A stretch of 41,636 bases of DNA, taken from the NCBI GenBank assembly GCA_041391505.1, contig JAWKNW010000038.1, positions 1-41,636 of the forward strand, given 5' to 3'. Under the pieces are notes generated by a model. The model did no database searches. It worked only from the letters and a program-made list of their open reading frames with translations, and was not told where the DNA came from. The number at the start of each line of letters is the position of its first letter. The stretch's first letter is position 1. The position numbers and the translations under genes are program-made. Source of the DNA: Rhodothermales bacterium. Its GTDB lineage: Bacteria; Bacteroidota; Rhodothermia; Rhodothermales; JAHQVL01. Shown piece by piece: positions 17,464 to 24,394 of this stretch.

Positions 17464-17532
17464 TAGTTCAAGGTTTGAGGTTCGAGGTTCAAGGGTGCAT
17501 ACCTCGAACCTTGAACCTCAAACCTTGAACTA
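17464..17532. repeat. Intergenic heptamer hairpin C (type example)
   Basis: The left arm is four exact 7-base units: TTCAAGG (17467), TTTGAGG (17474), TTCGAGG (17481), TTCAAGG (17488). The loop GTGCATA is also 7 bases (17495-17501). The right arm is CCTCGAA (17502), CCTTGAA (17509), CCTCAAA (17516), CCTTGAA (17523). The arms pair over 28 positions with one G-U and one mismatch, because the two inner units are swapped. The stem extends by TAG/CTA outside. It lies between secA and recN on top of the separate hairpin at 17402. Confidence 0.9.
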
Positions 17533-17640
17533 TCCACACATATCTTTTACATAATCCACATTTGATGTAACTTCCCGCGCCCGGGCGTTCGGATCCCGAC
17601 AGTAGCTCGCCTTTTCCAATCGGCCTTTTGCTTTGTTCGT

Positions 17641-19356
17641 ATGCTCCGCTCCATGTACATACGCGACTACGCGTTGATCGAGGAACTCCAGGTCGAGTTC
17701 GACAGCGGTTTGAACATCATCACGGGGGAAACCGGTGCGGGCAAGTCGATCCTGCTCGGCGCATTAAAGATGATCCTCGGCGAGCGCGCGTCCACCGAGG
17801 TGATTCGGACGGATGCGAAGAAGGCGATCATCGAGGGGATTTTCGACAACACGGGGTCGCCGCGCATTCGCAAGCTGCTGGAAGAGAACGCGTTCGACCC
17901 CGCGGACCAGATCATCCTGCGACGTGAGATCTCCGCCTCGCAGAGCCGGGCCTTCGTCAACGACACGCCGGCGCCGCTCAACGTCGTCCGCGACATCGCC
18001 AGCCAGCTCATCGACCTCCACGGGCAGCACGAGCACCAGATGCTCCTGCGGACGGAGACGCACATCGACCTGCTCGACCAGTTCGCCGGCCTGGGCGACC
18101 TCGTATCCCGCTACCAGCGCCAGTACGGGGAGGTGGCCGGGCGCCACCGCGAGCTGGAGTCCCTCATCGCCCAGGAGCGCGACCTCCGGCAGCAGAAGGA
18201 ACTCTACGAATTCCAGATTGGCGAAATCGACGCCGTGGCGCCCGAGGAAGGCGAAGAGGACGCGCTCGAAGGCGAAGAGCGCATCCTGGCCAACGCCGAG
18301 CGGCTCTACGAAGTGACCGCCCAGCTCTACGACCTCCTCTACGAAGCCGACGGCGCGGTAAACGACCATCTCGTGCGCGTGCGGAACGAGTTGCAGGACC
18401 TGACGCGCATCGACGCCGGCCTGGAAGAATCCGCCCGCGAAGCCGAAAGCGCCCAGATCGTCGTCGCCGAGCTGGCGCATTTTCTACAGGATTACAACGC
18501 GCGGATCGAGTTCAACCCCGAGCGCCTCGAGTTCATCCGTTCCCGGCTGGGCGACCTGGAGATGCTCAAGCGCCGGTACGGCGGCACGCTCGAGGCCGTC
18601 ATCGCGCATCGCCGCGAGATCGGCGCCAAATACGAACTGGCGAGCAACTTCGAGCTGGCCATCGAGACGCTGCGTGCGAAGATCGCGGAGCAGCAGACGC
18701 AGCTTTCGGACATCGCGCGCCGGCTATCCAAAAAACGTCGCGAGGGCGCCGAGCGGGTCGAGAAGGCGATCCTGGCGGAACTGGCCCGGCTGGGGATGCC
18801 GCACAGCCGGTTCGAGGTGCGCTTCAGCCAGACGCCGGCGGCCGACGGATGGGTGACGGACGAGGCCGGCCAGCGCCTCCAGGCCTTTCCGGACGGCATG
18901 GACCAGGTCGAGTTCTTTATCTCCTCCAACCCGGGAGAAGCGCTCAAACCCCTCGCCCGCGTCGCCTCCGGCGGCGAGATCAGCCGCATCATGCTGGGGC
19001 TGAAAACCATCCTGGCCAAAAGCGAGCGACTGCCCATCCTCGTGTTCGACGAGATCGATGCCGGCATCTCCGGCACGATCGCCAACAAGGTGGGCGAAAG
19101 CATGCGCGACCTGGCGCAGTACCACCAGATCATCGCCATCACCCACCTGGCCCAGATCGCGGCGATGGGCGACGTGCACTTCCGCGTCGCCAAGCACATC
19201 GAGGACGGACGGACCCATACAACCATCTCGCGCCTGCCGGACACCGAACGCACCCGGCAGGTGGCCTCCCTTATCAGCGGCTCCGAAATTACCGAGGCCG
19301 CGCTCGAGTCCGCCCGCGAACTGATGGCCGCCGGCCGGCGCCCCGAACGCGTATAA
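17641..19356 (+). CDS. recN: DNA repair protein RecN
   Basis: SMC-like ATPase that acts at DNA double-strand breaks in recombinational repair (cytosol, nucleoid). 571 aa, normal length. Walker A GETGAGKS is at 29-36. The Q-loop region carries LIDLHGQHEHQ, the ABC signature ASGGEISRIML is at 442-452, and Walker B has D470-E471 in LVFDEIDAGISG. The central ~300 residues are coiled-coil (RHRELESLIAQERDLRQQ and similar). The start ATG at 17641 gives the canonical MLRSMYIRDYALIEEL opening. Possible promoter material lies in the AT-rich stretch 17533-17580. It has no obvious operon partner. Confidence 0.96.
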   Translation: MLRSMYIRDYALIEELQVEFDSGLNIITGETGAGKSILLGALKMILGERASTEVIRTDAKKAIIEGIFDNTGSPRIRKLLEENAFDPADQIILRREISASQSRAFVNDTPAPLNVVRDIASQLIDLHGQHEHQMLLRTETHIDLLDQFAGLGDLVSRYQRQYGEVAGRHRELESLIAQERDLRQQKELYEFQIGEIDAVAPEEGEEDALEGEERILANAERLYEVTAQLYDLLYEADGAVNDHLVRVRNELQDLTRIDAGLEESAREAESAQIVVAELAHFLQDYNARIEFNPERLEFIRSRLGDLEMLKRRYGGTLEAVIAHRREIGAKYELASNFELAIETLRAKIAEQQTQLSDIARRLSKKRREGAERVEKAILAELARLGMPHSRFEVRFSQTPAADGWVTDEAGQRLQAFPDGMDQVEFFISSNPGEALKPLARVASGGEISRIMLGLKTILAKSERLPILVFDEIDAGISGTIANKVGESMRDLAQYHQIIAITHLAQIAAMGDVHFRVAKHIEDGRTHTTISRLPDTERTRQVASLISGSEITEAALESARELMAAGRRPERV

Positions 19357-19649
19357 TCGCCCGTTCCGGCCGTTTTGCGGCCGTTCAAAAACCCGAAACA
19401 GCGGTGGCTTTCTGCACCGGATGGCCTTAATTTCAAGGCAGACCGCGAGGAAGCCGCGCCGTATGCTCATCGCAGCATCCGCAAAAAAGGCCGACTCGCG
19501 CCAATAAACGCGTGTGCCTCCCCGGACGTACGCCCCACCGTAACGATCAGATGGGTGCTCCGCCGCCGGCAACTCCACGCAACTCCCCTTCCTGCCGGCC
19601 GCGAGATGCCCGGTTTGAGAGATGTTAACACTTTACGAATAAAGGTTTT

Positions 19650-21062
19650 ATGGCAACCAAAAAGATCAAGTTTGGCACCGACGGTTGGCGGGCGGTCATC
19701 GGCGATGATTACACCTACGAAAATCTCGAAAAAGTAGCCCGCGCCACCGCGCAATGGCTGCTGAAGAACTACGGTCCGACGCCGAAGGTGGTGATCGGCC
19801 ACGACACCCGCTTCCAGGGTCGCGCCTTTACCGAACACGTCGCCTCGGTCCTCGGCTCCAAGGGCATCAAGGTGCTTTTCGCGAGCACCTTCACCACGAC
19901 GCCGTCGATCAGCTGGGGCGCGCAGGCCTATGCGTGCAGCGCCGGCATCGTGATCACGGCGAGCCACAATCCGCCTGAATACAACGGATTCAAGATCAAG
20001 GCGAGCTTCGGCGGGCCGGCCTCGCCCGAGATGATCGACGAGGTGGAGAAAGAACTCGACCAGCTCCAGCCCTACGAAAAGAAGGCGTTCAAGGACCTGG
20101 TCGCCAACGGCACGATCGAGCTGCACGACGTGGCGACCGATTACCTGAACATGCTCCGGAGCAAACTCGACATCGACGCCATCAAAAAGTCGGGCCTGAA
20201 GATCGCGCATGACGCGATGTACGGCGCCGGCCAGGGCGTCGTCGCCGAACTCCTCGGCGCCGACCGGGTGGTGCAGCTCCACAACGACTTCAACCCCGGC
20301 TTCCACGGCCAGGCGCCCGAGCCGATCGAGAAAAACCTGACGGAACTCGCCGCAACGGTCGTCCGCGAGCAGTGCGCGGCCGGCCTGGCGAACGACGGGG
20401 ATGCGGACCGCATCGGGATGTACGACGAAAAAGGGCAGTTCGTCAATTCGCACCAGATGCTGGCGCTGCTCATCAAGTACCTGCACGAAGTGCGCGGCCT
20501 GAACGGGGACATCGTGAAGACGTTCTCGACCACGTCCATGCTGCAGAAGATGGGCGACAAATACGGCCTGAAGGTTCATACGACGCCGATCGGCTTCAAA
20601 TACATCGGCCCGATCATTGTAGAGGGCGACGTGCTCGTCGGCGGCGAAGAATCCGGCGGGATGGCCGTCAAGGGCCACATCCCCGAGCGCGACGGCATCT
20701 ACATCGGCCTGCTCACGGTCGAGATGATGGTGAAGCGCGGCAAAAAACTGTCGGAACTCGTCCAGGAATTGTTCGACGAATTCGGCCCGCACGAGACGTA
20801 CCGGATCGACGTACACACCACGAACAAAAAGAAAGAAGCCATCCTGGAACGCCTGAAGGCCGGCGGCCTGACAACGATCCATGGCGAAAACGTGACCCGG
20901 CTGGATACGCTGGACGGGTACAAACACATGACCACGAACGGCTGGCTGCTGGTGCGCCCCTCCGGCACGGAGCCCGTACTGCGCGTCTATTCGGAAGCGC
21001 CTACCCTGGAGGCCGCCAGAGGCCTCGTGGAGGACGCGGCGAAGCAGCTCGGGGTAGCCTGA
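19650..21062 (+). CDS. Phosphoglucomutase/phosphomannomutase family protein
   Basis: Alpha-D-phosphohexomutase, interconverting sugar 1- and 6-phosphates through a phosphoserine intermediate. 470 aa, normal length. It starts KIKFGTDGWRAVIGDDY. The active-site serine is S105 in TASHNPPEYNGFK. The metal-binding loop is DGDADR at 249-254, the sugar-binding loop GGEESGG at about 331-337, and the phosphate-binding loop RPSGTEP at 436-442. Whether glucose or mannose phosphate (or both) is used cannot be told from sequence alone. It stands alone; the ~290 bases upstream hold no gene I can see, and a hairpin follows. Confidence 0.93.
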   Translation: MATKKIKFGTDGWRAVIGDDYTYENLEKVARATAQWLLKNYGPTPKVVIGHDTRFQGRAFTEHVASVLGSKGIKVLFASTFTTTPSISWGAQAYACSAGIVITASHNPPEYNGFKIKASFGGPASPEMIDEVEKELDQLQPYEKKAFKDLVANGTIELHDVATDYLNMLRSKLDIDAIKKSGLKIAHDAMYGAGQGVVAELLGADRVVQLHNDFNPGFHGQAPEPIEKNLTELAATVVREQCAAGLANDGDADRIGMYDEKGQFVNSHQMLALLIKYLHEVRGLNGDIVKTFSTTSMLQKMGDKYGLKVHTTPIGFKYIGPIIVEGDVLVGGEESGGMAVKGHIPERDGIYIGLLTVEMMVKRGKKLSELVQELFDEFGPHETYRIDVHTTNKKKEAILERLKAGGLTTIHGENVTRLDTLDGYKHMTTNGWLLVRPSGTEPVLRVYSEAPTLEAARGLVEDAAKQLGVA

Positions 21063-21070
21063 TTCGCACG

Positions 21071-21114
21071 GAGGAAGCCGCCGGCCGGCTCAAAGGGCGC
21101 CCGGTGGCTTCCTC
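21071..21114. terminator. Hairpin between the mutase and sigma-factor genes
   Basis: GAGGAAGCCGCCGG (21071-21084) pairs with CCGGTGGCTTCCTC (21101-21114): 14 pairs, one of them G-U, with a 16-nt loop. There is no T-tract. It lies 9 bases after the mutase stop and 16 before the sigma-factor start, so it probably separates the two units. Confidence 0.65.
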
Positions 21115-21129
21115 ATCGTATCCGATTGC

Positions 21130-21693
21130 ATGAAAGAAGAATCGGTAGACATTACCCGCCTGCTGGAGCAGGTGGGTGGCGGCGATGCCTCGGCACTCGA
21201 CGCCGTTTTTGGCCTGATCTACGAAGATTTGCAGGTACGCGCACATCAGTACCTGCGAAGCGAACGATCCAATCACACGCTCAACACGACGGCCCTGGTC
21301 CACGAAGCCTACATCAAGCTGATGGGGCAGCGGGCGGTGACCTGGAAAAACAGGGCGCATTTTATGGGCGTCGCCTCGATCGTGATGCGGCGCATCCTCA
21401 TCACGCACGCCAAAAAGCTGCACGCCGGCAAACGCGGCGGCGGCGTCGCGCCGGCGACCCTGCTCGACGACATGGTGGTCAGGGAAGATCAGTCGGAACA
21501 CCTCCTCGCCCTCGACGAAGCCCTCGACCGCCTCTCCGCCCTGAACGAGCGGCAGAGCAAGATCGTCGAGATGCGCTATTTCGGGGGCCTGCAACACGAA
21601 GAGATCGCGGAAGTGCTCGGCATCTCGGTGCCGACCGTGGGACGCGACTGGCGCATGGCCCGCGCGTGGCTGAACCGCGAACTCGCCGACTGA
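21130..21693 (+). CDS. ECF-type RNA polymerase sigma factor
   Basis: 187 aa. It belongs to the ECF-like subfamily that opens with ITRLLEQVGGGDASALDAV. Region 2 carries LNTTALVHEAYIKLMG and the conserved RAHFMGVASIVMRRIL. Region 4 has the helix-turn-helix EMRYFGGLQHEEIAEVLGIS followed by VGRDWRMARAWL. It lacks an adjacent anti-sigma gene. Sigma factors of this subfamily often sit beside Ser/Thr kinases with TPR repeats; here that kinase is encoded at 24395, with the cytolysin-like lipoprotein between them. All three genes run the same way, so it may control the two downstream genes, which is inference. Confidence 0.92.
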   Translation: MKEESVDITRLLEQVGGGDASALDAVFGLIYEDLQVRAHQYLRSERSNHTLNTTALVHEAYIKLMGQRAVTWKNRAHFMGVASIVMRRILITHAKKLHAGKRGGGVAPATLLDDMVVREDQSEHLLALDEALDRLSALNERQSKIVEMRYFGGLQHEEIAEVLGISVPTVGRDWRMARAWLNRELAD

Positions 21694-21865
21694 CGTGAAC
21701 CGTCCGGTGAATGTCAGAAGGCCCCCTCAATAATTCTCTCCCCCTCGATGATCGATTTGCCCGACGGAAGGCGCGTCTCAGTCTGACACACCCTGCCTGG
21801 GGTGCCCGTCACCTTCACACGCCATCCAGTCCCGTTCGACGGGCCATTTCGTTCGAGGTAGAATC

Positions 21866-24256
21866 ATGAAACGCCGACTGTTCATCCCGGCAGGGATGCT
21901 CTTTTTATTTTTCGTTGCCGCCTGCGACAGCGGCGCCGGCCCCGACGACCAGGTCGACGGCGTCGCCGATTACATGAGCAGCCTCCCCTCGTGGACGTCC
22001 TTCAGCCCCCGCCTTTCCTCACAGGCACCCACCGCCACCGCCGAACCGACGACCGAACCCGATGTCATGCTCGACGTCGAGGTCGTGAACGACGACGGCA
22101 CCATCGAGATTCTGCCCGACGTGGCGTACTCCTGCCAGACGCAGCCCTTCACGCTCACCGACAACCCGCAGCAGATCGCGCTCTACAGCCCGGACGTCGA
22201 CCTCCTCTGGCCGGGCGCTCTGATTCAGGGCAAGAGCCACCGCGACGGGCTGGGCAGCCTGCTCGGCCTCCCCATCGCCGAACGCACGCCCATCGAGGTA
22301 TCCATCCCGAGCCTGGCCAACGACGACAATTTCCGGACGGTCGACACCCCGAGCCAGGCCGAAGTCGCCCAGGCCATCGGATCGATGATCGGCAACGCGA
22401 CGGCGTCGGGTCTTTCCACGCCGAGCACGATCACCTTCACGCAGGAAGTCTATCACTCCGAGAGCCAGTTCGCGCTCTCCGTTGGCCTGTCCGGGCACTA
22501 CCTGGGTTTCGAGGCCTCCGCGAAAGGGTCGGTGAAAAACAACGCGTCGAAAACAACCATCACGGCGCAATTCTACCAGAAGATGTTCGAGGTCGTCGTG
22601 GCGCCGCCGCAGTCGCCGGACGCCTTTTTCAGCAGCGACTTCTCGGCCGACAGGCTCCAGCAGCAGGTCGACCTCGGCCGCATCGGGCCGGACAACCTGC
22701 CCGTGTATGTGTCCAACGTCGTGTATGGCCGCATGATGATGTTCTCGATGACCTCGACCGCGAGCGAATCCGAGATGCGCGCCACCCTGCGGGCGGCGTA
22801 CGAAGGCATCGGCGGCGGCGGTGCGGTGAACCTGAGCGCCAAGCAGAAGTCGATCCTGGAGCAGTCCGAGATCCGCGTCACCTCGCTCGGCGGCAACGCC
22901 GAGGCCACGCTGGCCGTCATCCGATCCGGCAACTGGGCCGATTATTTCACCGACAACGCGCCGCTTTCCAGCGCGTCGCCGCTGTCGTACACGTTCCGCA
23001 ACCTGGGCGACGGATCGATTGCGTCGGTGAGCGAGACGACCGAATACAACGTCAAGACCTGCGAGGCGCGCGCCGCCACGCCGGGCACGTTCAACTTCCT
23101 CGACAAGCAGTCGCTCTCGCTGCCGATCGGCGCGCCGGCGATCACCATGATGGCCGACGTCGACGGCGATGGCGACCAGGACATCGTGTGGAACCACGTC
23201 AGCGCCAGCACGAACGAGACCGTCGTCGCCTTCTCGAACGGCGACGGCACGTTCTCGATGGGCGCGCCCACGAGCCACTCCGCCCAGCCGGCGAACGGCT
23301 GGAGCCAGTACAAGGTGAAGGTGGGCGACTTCAACAACGACGGCCGCGACGACCTCGCCTGGGGCCGCGTGCTCACGACGAACACCACGTATATCGGACT
23401 GTCCAACGGCGACGGCACCTTCCAGGAAATGCCCATGTTCACCCGCGCCTCCTCGTCCTGGGGACAGGACTACCAGTTTGGCGTCGGCGATGTGGACGGC
23501 AAAAACGGCGACGACCTCGTGTGGAACCACCCGGTGGGCACCAACCGCACCTACGTGACCTTTTCGAACGGCGACGGCACCTTCGGTGTCGATAACTTCG
23601 AGGAGATCACCAATAGGTGGCAGGATCATCCGGCGACGGCATGGACGGGTGATGAGACCTGGACGATGGGCGATTTTAATGGCGACGGGCGCGACGACCT
23701 GATCTGGTACACGAAGGGATTCAGCGTGCATCACGTCTATTTCGCCGAATCCGTCAGCGACGTCCCGGGACAGATCTTTTCGTTCCGAGGCCGCTTCCAG
23801 CGCAGCATCTCGGGCTGGCAGAACTACGATGTCGTCGTCGGCAACATCGACGGGGTGGCCGGCGTCGACCTGGTCTGGATGAATTCGATCGCGGGATCGA
23901 ATCCGATCCACCGGGATCTGACGACCGGCGGCACGCCGGCGCTCGTCGAGGGCCCGCTCCAGAATGCCCAGGAAAACGAGGGACCCTTCGTGCTGCGCCT
24001 CCTCGATGTCAACGGCGACGGCCGCAAGGATCTGCTGATGAACACGATGGGCACGGTCAACCGGAGCTTCATCGGCCTCGGTACGGCCTCCGGCAGCTTC
24101 GACCTCGGCCGCGTCTCGCAGGATCACCCGGCCTTCGATGACTGGAGCCAGTTTACCATCCTCGTCGGCGACATCAACGACGACGGCCGAGAAGACGTGA
24201 TATACAACAATGCCGACGCCTCGAACGACATCTATGTCGGACTGGCGAAGGAATGA
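21866..24256 (+). CDS. Lipoprotein: cholesterol-dependent-cytolysin-like domain fused to seven FG-GAP/VCBS repeats
   Basis: 796 aa. Residues 1-20 are a lipoprotein signal (FFVAAC, C20) followed by acidic DSGAGPDD, possibly a surface-export tag. Residues ~85-402 match the pore-forming module of cholesterol-dependent cytolysins: LWPGAL (114-119), an amphipathic strand pair around QFALSVGLSGHYLGFEASA (from 201), FYQKMFEVVV (236-245), VYVSNVVYGR (280-289), the glycine pair in SLGGN (G342-G343), and the closing strand TTEYNVKT. Domain 4 with its tryptophan-rich undecapeptide is absent. Instead there are seven D-x-D/N-G-x-x-G-type FG-GAP motifs at 431, 488, 542, 603, 660, 714 and 769, a ~56-residue spacing typical of beta-propeller blades. 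Likely role: a membrane-damaging or membrane-associated protein with a new targeting domain. Target and activity are unknown. Confidence 0.85.
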   Translation: MKRRLFIPAGMLFLFFVAACDSGAGPDDQVDGVADYMSSLPSWTSFSPRLSSQAPTATAEPTTEPDVMLDVEVVNDDGTIEILPDVAYSCQTQPFTLTDNPQQIALYSPDVDLLWPGALIQGKSHRDGLGSLLGLPIAERTPIEVSIPSLANDDNFRTVDTPSQAEVAQAIGSMIGNATASGLSTPSTITFTQEVYHSESQFALSVGLSGHYLGFEASAKGSVKNNASKTTITAQFYQKMFEVVVAPPQSPDAFFSSDFSADRLQQQVDLGRIGPDNLPVYVSNVVYGRMMMFSMTSTASESEMRATLRAAYEGIGGGGAVNLSAKQKSILEQSEIRVTSLGGNAEATLAVIRSGNWADYFTDNAPLSSASPLSYTFRNLGDGSIASVSETTEYNVKTCEARAATPGTFNFLDKQSLSLPIGAPAITMMADVDGDGDQDIVWNHVSASTNETVVAFSNGDGTFSMGAPTSHSAQPANGWSQYKVKVGDFNNDGRDDLAWGRVLTTNTTYIGLSNGDGTFQEMPMFTRASSSWGQDYQFGVGDVDGKNGDDLVWNHPVGTNRTYVTFSNGDGTFGVDNFEEITNRWQDHPATAWTGDETWTMGDFNGDGRDDLIWYTKGFSVHHVYFAESVSDVPGQIFSFRGRFQRSISGWQNYDVVVGNIDGVAGVDLVWMNSIAGSNPIHRDLTTGGTPALVEGPLQNAQENEGPFVLRLLDVNGDGRKDLLMNTMGTVNRSFIGLGTASGSFDLGRVSQDHPAFDDWSQFTILVGDINDDGREDVIYNNADASNDIYVGLAKE

Positions 24257-24270
24257 GGGGCGTGAGGAAG

Positions 24271-24366
24271 TTTGGGAGTACGGGGGTGTGGGAGCAGGTT
24301 GAAGCCCACACCCCCGACTGCCTCCTCCTTCACACTCCCATACTCCCATACTCCCATACACCCAGC
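24271..24366. repeat. Intergenic octamer hairpin D
   Basis: A 12-bp perfect inverted repeat, CGGGGGTGTGGG (24281-24292) with CCCACACCCCCG (24305-24316), has a 12-nt loop. Around it are 8-base units: TGGGAGTA, CGGGGGTG, TGGGAGCA on the left and CACTCCCA, TACTCCCA, TACTCCCA, TACACCCA on the right (24331-24362). It fills the gap between the cytolysin-like and kinase genes and could attenuate read-through between them. Confidence 0.85.
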
Positions 24367-24394
24367 CTCCAACACCGCAAACCAACACGCGCCG

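Noticed and set aside
17464..17532. Heptamer hairpin as a plain rho-independent terminator
   Set aside because: There is no T-tract on either side, and the exact 7-base phasing with swapped inner units is not explained by terminator function alone.
24272..24394. In-frame N-terminal extension of the kinase
   Set aside because: It is translated entirely from the octamer repeat (Pro, Ser, Thr, His-rich); the family N-terminus begins at MDSERW, 24395.
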